Positions 24,398 through 33,975 of a DNA stretch of 46,778 nt are shown piece by piece; positions within the stretch are counted from its first letter, which is position 1; the number at the start of each line of letters is the position of its first letter. Both the position numbers and the translations under genes were made by a program. The DNA is from Lachnospiraceae bacterium (GTDB taxonomy: Bacteria > Bacillota > Clostridia > Lachnospirales > Lachnospiraceae), in assembly GCA_024682835.1 (NCBI GenBank), contig JAIKYU010000031.1:1-46778 (forward strand), given 5' to 3'. A model generated the notes under the pieces. It searched no databases, was not told the DNA's origin, and worked only from the letters and a program-made list of their open reading frames with translations.

Positions 24398-25938
24398 TGA
24401 AGCGTGAAGCCGGCATCCTGATGCCGATATTCTCCCTCGCTTCAAAATACGGCATTGGCTGTTTCTCGAAGGAAGCCTACGATTTCGTTGATTTTCTGGA
24501 GAAATCAGGACAGCGCTACTGGCAGATTCTGCCGATCGGACCCACGGGCTTCGGGGATTCTCCGTATCAGCCGTTTTCCGCGTTTGCCGGCAATCCGTAT
24601 TTTATCTGCCTGGAGACACTGGTGGAAGAGGGACTGCTTACCGTTGATGAAGTAAGTGCCTGCGATTTCGGAAGTGACGTCAGCCGTGTGGACTACGGCA
24701 AGCTGTATGAGGGACGTTTCGGCCTCCTGAATGCCGCGCATGACCGCTTTCTGGAAAAGGGACTGAATAAGGAAAAGGCCTACCTGGAGTACTGTAAGAA
24801 GGAAAGCTTCTGGCTCGAGGACTACGCGCTGTTTATGGCCATCAAGGCCGAGCAGGGCGGAAAGCCGTGGGTGGAGTGGGACGCACCGCTTCGTTCACGG
24901 GACGAAAAGGCGCTTGCTGCCGCAAAGAAACGCCTGGCAAAGGAAATCGCCTCCTATGAGTTCCGGCAGTACAAATTCGACGAGCAGTGGCACCGGCTGC
25001 ATGCGTATGCTGAAGAAAAGGGCGTCCGGATCATCGGGGATCTGCCGTTCTATGTGGCGCTGGATTCCGCGGATGCCTGGTCTCATCCCGAAGCGTTTCT
25101 GATGGATGATGACTTCGAGCCGTCTGTGGTGGCCGGATGTCCGCCCGATGCGTTTTCCGCAACGGGTCAGCTCTGGGGCAACCCCATTTATGACTGGGCA
25201 GCCGAAAAGAAGCGGGATTTTGCCTGGTGGGTGAAGCGCATCGAGCGGAATTACGAGTTTTATGATATCCTGCGCATTGATCATTTTCATGGCTTTGCGG
25301 AGTACTATGCCGTGCCGTACGGCGACAAGGATGCCCTGCACGGAAAAATGCACAAGGGACCCGGCATGGATTTCTTCAATTCCATAAGAAAACAGCTGGG
25401 GGATGTGAAAATGATCGCTGAGGACCTCGGCAACACCACGCCGGAAAAGGAGAAGCTGCTTGCCGACAGCGGCCTGCCCGGGATGAAGGTGCTGCAGTTT
25501 GCCTTCACCAGCTGGAACAGCGCCTACACGACGCACAAGCACATCCGCAACTGCGTGGTTTACACCGGAACACACGACAATACGCCCAGCCGTGCCTGGG
25601 TGGAGGAGATCAACGACGGCGAGCGCGATTTTGTCCGCCGCTATGTCAACTCCATGGACACGGATTACGGCAGGTTTGTCTGGGACTTTATCCGCGAGGC
25701 TTACCGGTCCGTCGCCGATCTCTGCATCGTGCCGCTCACCGATTATCTGGTCAAGGGAAAGGAGGCGCGCATCAACACGCCCGGACAGGCGGCGGATAAC
25801 TGGCAGTGGCGCCTGCCGCCTGATTTTCTGTCGGATGATCTGGCCCGCAGCATCCGGATGCTTGCGGACACCTATGACCGTCTGCCGAAGCCGGATCCGG
25901 AGGAGGAGCAGAAGCCGAAAAAGGTCAAACGACCCTGA
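24394..25938 (+). CDS. malQ: 4-alpha-glucanotransferase (amylomaltase, GH77)
   Basis: A 514-residue cytoplasmic enzyme that transfers alpha-1,4-glucan segments between maltodextrins. GH77 hallmarks are present: FSLASKYGIGCFSKEAYDFVDFL and YWQILPIGPTG at the start, GDLPFYVALDSADAW (about 217), and the nucleophile Asp in LRIDHFHGFAEYY (about 293). The acid/base Glu is in MIAEDLGNTTPE (about 345) and the stabiliser region is YTGTHDNTPSRAW. The length is typical. Its start (ATGATGAAG; the second ATG is also possible) overlaps the lipoprotein stop, with GAGGTGG upstream. The last 14 bases overlap convergent dnaE, and an intrinsic terminator for this strand lies inside dnaE just beyond. Confidence 0.95.
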   Translation: MMKREAGILMPIFSLASKYGIGCFSKEAYDFVDFLEKSGQRYWQILPIGPTGFGDSPYQPFSAFAGNPYFICLETLVEEGLLTVDEVSACDFGSDVSRVDYGKLYEGRFGLLNAAHDRFLEKGLNKEKAYLEYCKKESFWLEDYALFMAIKAEQGGKPWVEWDAPLRSRDEKALAAAKKRLAKEIASYEFRQYKFDEQWHRLHAYAEEKGVRIIGDLPFYVALDSADAWSHPEAFLMDDDFEPSVVAGCPPDAFSATGQLWGNPIYDWAAEKKRDFAWWVKRIERNYEFYDILRIDHFHGFAEYYAVPYGDKDALHGKMHKGPGMDFFNSIRKQLGDVKMIAEDLGNTTPEKEKLLADSGLPGMKVLQFAFTSWNSAYTTHKHIRNCVVYTGTHDNTPSRAWVEEINDGERDFVRRYVNSMDTDYGRFVWDFIREAYRSVADLCIVPLTDYLVKGKEARINTPGQAADNWQWRLPPDFLSDDLARSIRMLADTYDRLPKPDPEEEQKPKKVKRP

Positions 25939-28900
25939 TGTTCTCCTCTTTGAACTGATTCCGTAATTCTTGCAGCAGTTCCTCGCTCACCGCGGCCCTA
26001 CCGGCCTCGGTGAGCGTTTTTCTCTGTCTTTCGGAGCGCAGATAGACGCAAAACTCGTTATTTGCGGCCGCATCGGTTCGCGCCCGCGCCAGGATGGATA
26101 AGAGCGTCTCCCGCTGCGCATCATAGGCCGCCCGGTCCGGAAACTGAATCCAGACCGTGCGGGGAGCCTCCGCGAAGGATTTGACGCTCTCTGCGAGCAG
26201 CTTTGCGGATCCGTCCGCTTCCAGACTCACCCGTCCCGACACAAGAATCCGCGCATCCTCGTACAGCTTCTCCGCACAGCCTTCATAGCACTTCGGAAAG
26301 ACGATGATTTCGACGTTGCCCGTCAGATCCTCCAGCGTGATGCGTGCCATCAGCTGATTGTTTTTGGTGTAACGGATCTGCTTGGTGACGACCATGCCGC
26401 CGAGCGTCACCCGCGAGCCGTCCCTGGCTGCCGGTTCACCCGTCTCCTCATCCGGGGAAAAATCAGCCGCATGCGCGCTGACCCGCTTTTTCAGGAAATC
26501 GAATTCGGTTTCCAGTGGGTGTCCGGACAGATAGACTCCCAACACCTCTTTTTCAAATGCAAGAAGCTGCTGCTTGTCGAATTCGCTGACCGTCTGCTGC
26601 GCGATGGGAGATTCCGGAGGCTTGATTCCGCCGCCCATCATGTCAAACAGGGAGATCTGCCCGGCGATATTGTCCTTTGCCTCCTGCTGTGCCTGCTCCA
26701 GATACGGCACATATTCCTGCAGATACTGCTTGCGGGTGCCGCCCAGGGAATCAAAGGCGCCGGCCTTGATCAGATTTTCCATCGCCCGCCGGTTCAGCTC
26801 CGTGCCGACCAGCCTCCTGCAGAAATCCTGAAGCGAGCGGAAAGCGCCTCTGTCCGCGCGCTCTTTTTCTATGGCAGCGATCAGACTGCGGCCCACTCCG
26901 CGCACGGCGGTCAGGGCGTACCGGATCACCTTTTCGCCCGTGGCAGCATCGCGCACGACGACAAAGGAGGCCTTCCCGTCACCCACATCGGGAGACAGGA
27001 CGCGCAGGCCCATACTGCGGCAGGTCAGCATATAGCCGGCAAGCTTTGCTGTGTTGTCAATCACGCTGGTCATGAGCGCCGCCATAAACTCGACGGGATA
27101 GTGGGTCTTGAGCCAGGCCGTCTGCATGGCGACCACGGCGTAGCAGGCGGCGTGGGATTTGTTGAAGGCGTATTTGGCAAAATCCATCATGGAGTCATAG
27201 ATGCTTCCCGCGATCTGTGCGGTGATGCCGTTGCCTATGCAGCCGGGGACATTCTCTTCGGGGATGCCTTCGATGAAGTTTTTGCGCTCCACCTCCATCA
27301 CATGCTGCTTCTTTTTGCTCATGGCACGGCGCAAAAGATCCGCCCGGCCGAGGGAATAACCCGCCAGACGCTGCACGATCTGCATGACCTGCTCCTGGTA
27401 CACGATGCAGCCGTAGGTCGGCTCCAGGATCGGGACAAGCTCCGGCGTCTCGTAGGTGATGGAATCCTGATCGTTTTTACCGGCGATGTATTTGGGAATG
27501 AAATCCATCGGCCCGGGTCTGTATAGGGAGATGCCGGCGATGATGTCTTCAAAGGTGCGCGGCTTTAATTCCTTCATAAACGACTGCATTCCGCCGGACT
27601 CCAGCTGGAACACGCCGTCCGCGCGGCCACTTCCGATGAGCTCCATGGATTCCGGGTCGTTTAAGTCGATCCGGTCAATATCCACAAAACCTTCCTCTCC
27701 TTCATGCAGATTGTCCAGCAGGTTGGCACTTCGCACGGCGTCCTTGATGACGGTGAGCGTCCTGAGCCCGAGGAAATCCATTTTCAAAAGCCCCAGCTCC
27801 TCGATGGTGGTCATGGGAAACTGTGTGGTGATCGAGCCGTCCTGCGCGCGTGCCAGCGGGACGAGCTCCATCGCCGGCGCCGAGCAGATGACCACGCCGG
27901 CGGCATGGACGGAAGCATGACGGGGAAGCCCTTCCAGTCGCTTGGCGTAATTCAGGAGCTTCGCGATATCGGGGTCGTTTTTCTCGGCCTCGGCAAGCTC
28001 GGGATTCATTTCCAGCGCGCGTGCCAGGGTAATGCCGAGCTCGTTCGGGATCATCCGGGAGATTTGATCCCCGCGCGCATAGGGAAGATCCATCACCCGC
28101 GCGATATCGCGGACCACGCCTCTGGCTGCCAGCGTGCCAAAGGTGATGATCTGCATGACCCGGTCCTGGCCGTATTTCTCCGTCACATAATCAATCACCT
28201 CCTGCCTGCGCGTGTACTCAAAGTCCACGTCGATATCGGGCATGGAGACGCGCTCCGGATTCAGGAACCGTTCGAAGAGCAGCGCATAGCGGATCGGATC
28301 GATGTTCGTGATCCGCAGACAGTAGGAGACGAGACTTCCGGCGGCGCTTCCGCGCCCCGGTCCGACAGCGATGTCGTGCTGTCTGGAGAAATTGATATAG
28401 TCCCACACGATCAGGAAATAATCGACGTAGCCCATGCGGTTGATGACGGAAAGCTCGTAGTTGAGCCGCTTTCGAAGCGGGTGCTCCGGATTGTCCACAT
28501 CCTCACCGGGATAGCGCGCACGAAGTCCCTCGTCGCACAGATGGTTCAGGTAGGTACAGGAGTCGAAACCTTCAGGCACATCAAAGCGGGGGAGCTTCGT
28601 CACGCCGAACTCGATCGTCACCTCGCAGCGGTCCGCGATCCGCTGGGTGTTGTCGATCGCCTCCGGGGCGTAGGGAAAGAGCTGCCGCATGTCCTCCTCA
28701 CTCCGGACGTAGTACTGTCCTTTTGCGTAACGCATCCGGTTCTCGTCGGAAAGCTTCTTTGCCGTCTGAATACAGAGAAGGGCATCGTGCGCCTCCCAGT
28801 CCTCGGGGAGGGTGTAGTGACAATCGTTTGTGGCGACAAGCGGCAGCCCGAGTTCCTGATGCAGCTTAAGCAGACCGGAATTGACGCGCTTCTGCTCGGG

Positions 28901-29440
28901 AAGACCGTGATCCTGGAGCTCCAGATAGTAGTGATCAGGACCAAAAGTCTCGGCGTGCCACTGCGCGGCGGCCTTTGCACCCTCGAAATCTCCGCGCGCC
29001 AGCAGAACCGACACCTCGCCCGCAAGACAGGCGGACAGACAGATCAGCCCTTCGTGATAGAGAGCCAGCAGCTCTCTGTCCACACGGGGCTTATAATAGA
29101 AGCCTTCCGTAAATCCCCGGCTGACCAGCTGCGTCAGATTCTCATATCCCCGGTTGTTTTCCGCAAGAAGAATCAGATGGTAGTAGCGTTCACTGCCTGA
29201 TGTATTATCGTGCTCCAGACGGGATTCCGGAGCGACGTAGACCTCACAGCCCAGGATCGGTTTGATTTCGGCTGCCCGGCAGGCTTTGTAAAAGTCGATC
29301 ACACCGTACATCACGCCGTGATCCGTGATCGCGGCGGCGTTCATGCCGAGGGCTTTGACCCGGGCGACATAATCGTCGATCTTGTTGGACCCGTCCAGCA
29401 GACTGTACTGTGTGTGGGTGTGCAGGTGAACGAATGCCAT
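25925..29440 (-). CDS. dnaE: DNA polymerase III alpha subunit (DnaE)
   Basis: A 1171-residue C-family replicative polymerase. The N-terminal PHP domain ([33 protein letters not shown]) covers residues 1-270. The palm holds the catalytic carboxylates in [16 protein letters not shown] (about 405) and the [16 protein letters not shown] block. The thumb/fingers include [15 protein letters not shown] and [16 protein letters not shown] helix-hairpin-helix region ([13 protein letters not shown]) near 815 and a C-terminal OB domain ([29 protein letters not shown], about 995) complete it. GGAGAGG (29450-29456) precedes the ATG. It shares a symmetric promoter region with the divergent MBOAT gene. Confidence 0.97.
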   Translation of the reverse strand: MAFVHLHTHTQYSLLDGSNKIDDYVARVKALGMNAAAITDHGVMYGVIDFYKACRAAEIKPILGCEVYVAPESRLEHDNTSGSERYYHLILLAENNRGYENLTQLVSRGFTEGFYYKPRVDRELLALYHEGLICLSACLAGEVSVLLARGDFEGAKAAAQWHAETFGPDHYYLELQDHGLPEQKRVNSGLLKLHQELGLPLVATNDCHYTLPEDWEAHDALLCIQTAKKLSDENRMRYAKGQYYVRSEEDMRQLFPYAPEAIDNTQRIADRCEVTIEFGVTKLPRFDVPEGFDSCTYLNHLCDEGLRARYPGEDVDNPEHPLRKRLNYELSVINRMGYVDYFLIVWDYINFSRQHDIAVGPGRGSAAGSLVSYCLRITNIDPIRYALLFERFLNPERVSMPDIDVDFEYTRRQEVIDYVTEKYGQDRVMQIITFGTLAARGVVRDIARVMDLPYARGDQISRMIPNELGITLARALEMNPELAEAEKNDPDIAKLLNYAKRLEGLPRHASVHAAGVVICSAPAMELVPLARAQDGSITTQFPMTTIEELGLLKMDFLGLRTLTVIKDAVRSANLLDNLHEGEEGFVDIDRIDLNDPESMELIGSGRADGVFQLESGGMQSFMKELKPRTFEDIIAGISLYRPGPMDFIPKYIAGKNDQDSITYETPELVPILEPTYGCIVYQEQVMQIVQRLAGYSLGRADLLRRAMSKKKQHVMEVERKNFIEGIPEENVPGCIGNGITAQIAGSIYDSMMDFAKYAFNKSHAACYAVVAMQTAWLKTHYPVEFMAALMTSVIDNTAKLAGYMLTCRSMGLRVLSPDVGDGKASFVVVRDAATGEKVIRYALTAVRGVGRSLIAAIEKERADRGAFRSLQDFCRRLVGTELNRRAMENLIKAGAFDSLGGTRKQYLQEYVPYLEQAQQEAKDNIAGQISLFDMMGGGIKPPESPIAQQTVSEFDKQQLLAFEKEVLGVYLSGHPLETEFDFLKKRVSAHAADFSPDEETGEPAARDGSRVTLGGMVVTKQIRYTKNNQLMARITLEDLTGNVEIIVFPKCYEGCAEKLYEDARILVSGRVSLEADGSAKLLAESVKSFAEAPRTVWIQFPDRAAYDAQRETLLSILARARTDAAANNEFCVYLRSERQRKTLTEAGRAAVSEELLQELRNQFKEENIRVV
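25985..26021 (+). terminator. intrinsic terminator for malQ located inside the dnaE coding sequence
   Basis: The arms GCTCACC (25985-25991) and GGTGAGC (26009-26015) enclose an inner GGCC/GGCC pair and are followed by G and five T residues (26017-26021). It is oriented to stop rightward transcription 47 bases past the malQ stop. Confidence 0.75.
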
Positions 29441-29460
29441 GATTTCAAACCTCTCCTTTT

Positions 29461-29478
29461 ATGGTATGATTATACCAT
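29461..29478. promoter_or_regulatory. symmetric bidirectional promoter between dnaE and the MBOAT gene
   Basis: An 18-bp palindrome, ATGGTAT-GATT-ATACCAT, holds two overlapping extended -10 elements: TGGTATGAT on the plus strand (29462-29470) and TGGTATAAT on the minus strand (29469-29477). Neither has a good -35. The minus-strand start near 29462 gives dnaE a leader of about 22 nt. The plus-strand start near 29477 coincides with the A of the MBOAT ATG. Confidence 0.7.
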
Positions 29479-30961
29479 GCAGCTGACATTCCCGACTTAC
29501 GAATTTGTCTTTTTCTTTCTGCCGGTCGTGCTGGCAGGTTACTATCTGACGTGCGGTTTCCTCCGCCGGCAGGCGTCCCGGCCCGTCGTCGTCGGACGGA
29601 TGGCCGGTTTAAAACCCGACCGGCTGTTCCTGACGGGGGCTTCCCTGCTTTTCTATCTGTCCTTCGGACTGTACAACTTCCTCATCCTTTGTCTGCAGGC
29701 CATCATCGGCTGGCTTTTTTACCTGCTTCTGCAAAGAACAAAGCGGCCGGGTCCGCGGAGTTACCTGATGGCGGCGGCTGTCGCCGGTGTGCTTACACCG
29801 CTTGCCTTTTTCAAGTACGGCCCGGTTTCCATGCCGGTGGCCCTCTCCTTCACGACGTTTTCCCTGCTGTCCTTTCTGACGGATGCGTACAGGGGAGAAG
29901 AGGATGATGCAGCCTTTGGCGATTATCTTTTGTTTTATTTCTTCTTTCCGAAGCTTTTGCAGGGACCGATCACGCGCTATGCGGATTTCATGAAAACGGT
30001 CAGGACGCCGGGAGGGCTTCCGGATGGAAACACATTTGCGCAGGCGGTCTTCTGCTTCGTTCTGGGACTCTCCAAAAAGGTGCTGCTTGCGGATCGCCTT
30101 GCACGCCCCGTGGATTTTGCCTATCGCGTACCCGGAGATCTGTTGTGGATGGAGGCTGTGCTGGCCGTCGTTGCCTATGCCTTTCAGATCTATTTCGATT
30201 TCAGCGGCTACTGCGATATGGGACGTGCCGTCGCCCGGATGCTCGGGTACGATCTTCCGCGCAATTTCAGACAGCCTTACCGGTCGCAGAACATTCTGGA
30301 ATTCTGGAGACGCTGGCACAGCACGCTCTCGCAGTTCTTTACGCGCTATGTCTACATCCCTCTGGGAGGAAACCGGAAGGGCCGTGTGCGGATGCTTGCG
30401 ATCACGCTTCTTATTTTTCTGTTAAGCGGGATCTGGCACGGATCGGGCTGGGGGTTTCTCCTTTGGGGAGCGGCGCACGGCCTGCTTGCCTGTACGACGA
30501 AGCTGCTTCCACGGCCGCTTCGTCTTCCGCGGGCATTGAAGACGCTGTTCACCTTCCTGTTTGTGACCGCGGCATGGATCCCGTTCCGCGCGGTCGATCC
30601 AGACGTTACCCTGGCCATGCTCCGTGTCATCGCGGACAAGCCCTGGCTCAAGCTTCACAACGCGTTTATCGACACCTGGACGGACAACCTGCTATGGTAT
30701 CCGTTGAAGGTGCTGGGCGTGCCCGATATAAGGACCGGCGGGACGATCTGCCTGTGGATCGTGCTCGCGGTTTCAGCCCTGCTTATCTTTGCGGCACCTG
30801 ATGCACAGGAGTTGTCGGAGCGCTTCGGCAACCGGCTGGCAGCCCGTTCTCCCGCGTCATGCTTCCGCGTCGGGCTTGCCGCGCTCTGCTGTGCCGGACT
30901 GTTCCTTTGGTGCGTGCTTTCCTTTGGAGAAGTGAGCAGCTTTGTGTATTTTCAGTTTTAA
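29477..30961 (+). CDS. MBOAT-family O-acyltransferase (AlgI/DltB-like)
   Basis: A 494-residue polytopic enzyme that passes an acyl group, usually acetyl, across the membrane to a surface polymer. It starts MQLTFPTYEFVFFFLPVVLAGYYL. The conserved block LQGPITRYADFMKTV, then YAFQIYFDFSGYCDMGRAVARMLGY and FRQPYRSQNILEFWRRWHSTLSQFFTRYVYIPLGGNRKG (about 270-310) is typical of AlgI/PatA. The active-site His is in LLSGIWHGSGWGFLLWGAAHG (about 320). No Shine-Dalgarno sequence precedes the ATG at 29477. Upstream in-frame codons lie inside divergent dnaE and look non-coding. The SGNH-like partner starts 12 bases downstream, the usual AlgI/AlgJ-style pairing. Confidence 0.92.
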   Translation: MQLTFPTYEFVFFFLPVVLAGYYLTCGFLRRQASRPVVVGRMAGLKPDRLFLTGASLLFYLSFGLYNFLILCLQAIIGWLFYLLLQRTKRPGPRSYLMAAAVAGVLTPLAFFKYGPVSMPVALSFTTFSLLSFLTDAYRGEEDDAAFGDYLLFYFFFPKLLQGPITRYADFMKTVRTPGGLPDGNTFAQAVFCFVLGLSKKVLLADRLARPVDFAYRVPGDLLWMEAVLAVVAYAFQIYFDFSGYCDMGRAVARMLGYDLPRNFRQPYRSQNILEFWRRWHSTLSQFFTRYVYIPLGGNRKGRVRMLAITLLIFLLSGIWHGSGWGFLLWGAAHGLLACTTKLLPRPLRLPRALKTLFTFLFVTAAWIPFRAVDPDVTLAMLRVIADKPWLKLHNAFIDTWTDNLLWYPLKVLGVPDIRTGGTICLWIVLAVSALLIFAAPDAQELSERFGNRLAARSPASCFRVGLAALCCAGLFLWCVLSFGEVSSFVYFQF

Positions 30962-30989
30962 TAACGAGCGATATGATAACAAACGATAT
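30961..30989 (+). repeat. tandem pair of the dispersed motif spanning the SGNH-like gene start codon
   Basis: Copy A is ATAAC-GAGC-GATAT (30961-30974) and copy B is ATAAC-AAAC-GATAT (30976-30989), offset by 15 bp. The ATG (30973-30975) is at the junction. Aligned in the sense of transcription with the pair at 14484-14512, 21 of 29 positions agree. Confidence 0.65.
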
Positions 30990-32073
30990 TGATAAAACAG
31001 ATAAGCGCAGCCATCCGGCAAAGGTGTTTCTTGCGTGCTTTTTTCTTCTTTCTGCACTGGGGCTTCTTGCCGTGTCGCTGATCATCGCGCGGATCGATCC
31101 GTTTTTCCGGTATCATGCGCCGCTGGCGGATTTTCCCTATGTCGTCGACAACCAGCTTTCGCAGAACATCGGGATGGCGGAGCGTTTCGGTTACGATGCG
31201 GTCATCACCGGCTCCTCTATGACGATGAATTTCGATACCGACGATTTTACGGAGCTGCTTCCTGCACATCCGCATCCCTTAAAGCTCACCACAAACGGTG
31301 CGCTGCCGCATGATATTGACCGGATTCTGGACGCGGCCTTCCGAAGCGGGAATGAGATCCGGACCGTTTTTATCGCACTGGATCCGTCGACCTGGACTGC
31401 GCCGTCCGGTGCGGTCAAGTATCCGTGGCCGGAATATCTCTATGACAGGAATCCGTTCAATGACGTGAAGTATCTCTGGAACATGGAGGTGCTGCTGGAA
31501 TATTGTCTGCGCCCGCTTGCCGAGCATGAGGCGACGGATCTGTCCACCGTCTACGCGACGGATTGGGAGGACGACCTTTACTATACCCTGGACTGGATTC
31601 TGGATCACTATGAGGAGCCCGCGGCTGTTGCGGTCGAAACGCCAAAGGACGCCTATCTGCCGGAGACAAAGCGCAACCTGGAGCAGGAGCTGCTGCCGCA
31701 CATCGATGCCCATCCGGAAACGGAGTTTTGCTTTTTCTTTGCGCCGTATTCGGTGCTGTACTGGCACGGGGTTCTGCAGGAGAATCATCTGGAGGCGACG
31801 CTTTCGCAGGAAGCATTGCTGGCAGAGACGCTGCTTTCGAGAAGGAATGTGCGCGTGTTCTGGTTTCAGGGACTGGAAGAAGTCATCACGGACATGGACG
31901 GGGGGTACATGGATGAGATTCATTTTCGCCCGGCCATCAACCGGATGATGGTCCGGTTCTTTGCCGACGGCACCTGTGAGATCAGAAGCAGAGAGGAACT
32001 GGAGGTCCGATTTGACGCGTTGAGGCGCCTGCTGGAAGGCTACGACTTCGACGCGCTCCTGTCGGGGCGCTGA
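30973..32073 (+). CDS. SGNH/AlgX-like partner of the MBOAT acyltransferase
   Basis: A 366-residue protein with one N-terminal signal anchor (about 16-38, VFLACFFLLSALGLLAVSLIIARI) and an extracytoplasmic domain. VITGSSMTMNFD (about 75-86) has the GxSxxxN-like block I of SGNH enzymes, and DEIHFRPAINRMM (about 315) has the block V D-x-x-H. VFIALDPSTW lies between. Such proteins complete O-acetyl transfer outside the membrane, with the MBOAT protein supplying the acyl group. The start is the ATG at 30973, since the 38 codons upstream lie in the MBOAT gene. It lacks a clear Shine-Dalgarno sequence and sits on the tandem motif. The 3' end overlaps the convergent methyltransferase gene by 34 bases. 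Confidence 0.82.
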   Translation: MITNDIDKTDKRSHPAKVFLACFFLLSALGLLAVSLIIARIDPFFRYHAPLADFPYVVDNQLSQNIGMAERFGYDAVITGSSMTMNFDTDDFTELLPAHPHPLKLTTNGALPHDIDRILDAAFRSGNEIRTVFIALDPSTWTAPSGAVKYPWPEYLYDRNPFNDVKYLWNMEVLLEYCLRPLAEHEATDLSTVYATDWEDDLYYTLDWILDHYEEPAAVAVETPKDAYLPETKRNLEQELLPHIDAHPETEFCFFFAPYSVLYWHGVLQENHLEATLSQEALLAETLLSRRNVRVFWFQGLEEVITDMDGGYMDEIHFRPAINRMMVRFFADGTCEIRSREELEVRFDALRRLLEGYDFDALLSGR

Positions 32074-32858
32074 CGCCGCTGCCTGGCGGCCTCAAAGGCC
32101 AGAACGGAAGCGGAGACACCGGCATTTAAGGACTCCACCTCTCCGGACATGGGGATGAAGATGCGGCGATCCGCCTGTGCGAGTGCTGCCTCCGTCAGGC
32201 CGGCGCCCTCATTGCCGATCCAGAAGGCCGTGCCCGGGCGGTAGTCGCAGTCCTCATAGCTGCAGTCTGCCTGCAGATCCGCTGCGTAAGAGATGATCTT
32301 TCTTTTTCGTAAAATGGCGGCTGCTTCCTCCGCATTGGCTGCCCGCGCAAACGGCACCCGGAAAATGGAACCCATGGTGCCGCGTACGACCTTGGGATTA
32401 TACGGATCTGCCGTGTCCCCCACGAGCAGGAGTCCTGTCACGCCGGCTCCCTCGCCGGCACGAAAGATCGTCCCGAGATTGCCGGGATCCTGCAGGTTTT
32501 CTGTCACGATGACAAGCGGGGACTGGTCGCTTCCGAAGACAGCTTCCGGATCCTCTGCGCACAACGACACCACGGCCAGGATCCCCTGGGGATGCATGGT
32601 GTCGGAGAGACGTTGCATCACCTCCGGTGTCACAAGGATGTGCTCGCAGCGGATGGAATCGATCCGCTGCCGGTCCCGGTCGTTTAATCTGTCCAAAAAA
32701 GCCTCCGTCAGATAGAGTTCCCTGATCGAATCGGCGGGTGCTTCCCTGACCATTCGCAGTCCCTCTATGACGAAGGCATTCTGTTTCATTCTGTCCGCCC
32801 GGCGCTTCAGCAGAGAAGCCACCGCACGGATCCGGCTGTTCCCCGTGGAGGTGATCAT
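32040..32858 (-). CDS. TrmH/SpoU-family RNA 2'-O-methyltransferase
   Basis: A 272-residue SPOUT methyltransferase, likely acting on 23S rRNA or tRNA with S-adenosylmethionine. The N-terminal substrate-binding domain has LLKRRADRMKQNAFVIEGLRMVREA. The SPOUT knot carries motif 1 TENLQDPGNLGTIFRAGEGAGV (about 135), motif 2 FWIGNEGAGL (about 215) and motif 3 IFIPMSGEVESLNAGVSASVLAFEA (about 240). The ATG at 32858 (MITSTGNSRI) begins one base after the pfkA stop. Thirteen further codons upstream, inside pfkA, are possible but the family normally starts at ITS. Exact site specificity is unknown. Confidence 0.9.
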   Translation of the reverse strand: MITSTGNSRIRAVASLLKRRADRMKQNAFVIEGLRMVREAPADSIRELYLTEAFLDRLNDRDRQRIDSIRCEHILVTPEVMQRLSDTMHPQGILAVVSLCAEDPEAVFGSDQSPLVIVTENLQDPGNLGTIFRAGEGAGVTGLLLVGDTADPYNPKVVRGTMGSIFRVPFARAANAEEAAAILRKRKIISYAADLQADCSYEDCDYRPGTAFWIGNEGAGLTEAALAQADRRIFIPMSGEVESLNAGVSASVLAFEAARQRRQRPDRSASKS

Positions 32859-32859
32859 A

Positions 32860-33828
32860 TCAAAGGATTTTGGACATATCAAACTGATATTCGTCAATCG
32901 ACTTGGTCATGCCCAGGGCCTCCTCAATGTCCAGATCGGTGATCTGTCCGTTCCGCAGAGCAACGACGCGGTTGGTCTTTCCTTCGGCAATGATGTCCGC
33001 CGCATAGCAGCCCATGATTGCCGCGTAGAAACGGTCCTTGCAGGTGGGCGAGCCGCCCCGCTGCATGTAGCCGAGGATGGTCGCTCTTGTCTCCACGCCT
33101 GTCGCGGCCTCGATCCGCTTGGCCATCGAGGTGGAATGCCCGATACCCTCCGCGTTGACGATGATGTGGTGGGTGTGTCCGCGCTTCCTGTTTCGGACGA
33201 TGTTGTCGATGATGCGCTGTTCATCGTAATCGTATTTTTCCGGAATCAGGATATCGTCCGCGCCGGTGGCCAGACCGCACCAGAGGGCGATATAACCCGC
33301 ATGGCGACCCATGACTTCCACGATGGAGCATCGCTCATGGGAGGACGAGGTGTCCCGGACCTTGTCGATTGCCTCCATAGCAGTGTTGATGGCCGTATCA
33401 AAACCGATTGTATAATCCGTGCAGGCGATGTCCAGATCGATGGTGCCGGGGATGCCGATCGTGTTGATGCCGTGTCTCGCCAGCGCCTGGGCTCCGCGGT
33501 AGGAGCCGTCGCCGCCGATGACAATGATACCGTCAATGCCGTGCTTCCGGCAGATCTCCGCACCCTTCTGCTGTCCTTCCTCGGTTTTGAATTCCATGCA
33601 TCTGGCCGTGCCGAGCATGGTGCCGCCCCGCTGGGACAGATCAGCCACACTGTGGCGCTCCAGGTCGATAATTTCTTCATTCAGCAGGCCCTGATAGCCC
33701 TTTTTGATCCCCTTGACCGCGAGGCCGTTGTTGATTGCTTTGCGTGTAACTGCGCGGATCGCCGCATTCATTCCCGGCGCATCTCCGCCGCTGGTCAGTA
33801 CACCGATCGTCTTCACCTGTCCGCTCAT
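32860..33828 (-). CDS. pfkA: ATP-dependent 6-phosphofructokinase
   Basis: A 322-residue glycolytic enzyme converting fructose 6-phosphate to fructose 1,6-bisphosphate. IGVLTSGGDAPGMNAAIRA binds ATP near the start. IGGDGSYRGA (about 104) has the Gly of ATP-using rather than pyrophosphate-using enzymes. The catalytic loop reads PGTIDLDI; E. coli and Bacillus have PGTIDNDI, so an Asn is replaced by Leu beside the catalytic Asp, possibly a lineage variant. EVMGRHAGYIAL and GYMQRGGSPT complete the sites. The ATG at 33828 has GGAG upstream. Its own promoter is at 33866-33894. Confidence 0.95.
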   Translation of the reverse strand: MSGQVKTIGVLTSGGDAPGMNAAIRAVTRKAINNGLAVKGIKKGYQGLLNEEIIDLERHSVADLSQRGGTMLGTARCMEFKTEEGQQKGAEICRKHGIDGIIVIGGDGSYRGAQALARHGINTIGIPGTIDLDIACTDYTIGFDTAINTAMEAIDKVRDTSSSHERCSIVEVMGRHAGYIALWCGLATGADDILIPEKYDYDEQRIIDNIVRNRKRGHTHHIIVNAEGIGHSTSMAKRIEAATGVETRATILGYMQRGGSPTCKDRFYAAIMGCYAADIIAEGKTNRVVALRNGQITDLDIEEALGMTKSIDEYQFDMSKIL

Positions 33829-33865
33829 TTTTTCTCTCCGTAATCCAGAAGTCTTCAGCATCTCT

Positions 33866-33894
33866 ATCGTAGCGCAAAAGCGTAAAAAAGTCAA
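33866..33894 (-). promoter_or_regulatory. pfkA promoter
   Basis: On the minus strand TTGACT (33889-33894), a 17-bp T-rich spacer and TACGAT (33866-33871). Transcription would start about 30 bases before the pfkA ATG. Confidence 0.7.
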
Positions 33895-33901
33895 AAAAGG
33901 T

Positions 33902-33929
33902 TTGATTCTCAGAGAAACTCTGTTATAAT
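33902..33929 (+). promoter_or_regulatory. promoter of the DUF3048 lipoprotein gene, with a palindrome in the spacer
   Basis: TTGATT (33902-33907), a 16-bp spacer and a consensus TATAAT (33924-33929). The spacer contains CAGAG-AAA-CTCTG (33910-33922), a candidate operator. It lies eight bases from the divergent pfkA -35. Confidence 0.65.
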
Positions 33930-33975
33930 ATCTAAAGTTATTTTATATCGCATCACTCGGAGAGGATTACGGATC

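Noticed and set aside
32850..32897. ATATC-AAACT-GATAT near the pfkA stop as a further motif copy
   Set aside because: The spacer is five bases rather than four and the bases encode the ordinary C-terminal EYQFDMSKIL of PfkA. The neighbouring CATATCAAA repeat is probably also coincidental.
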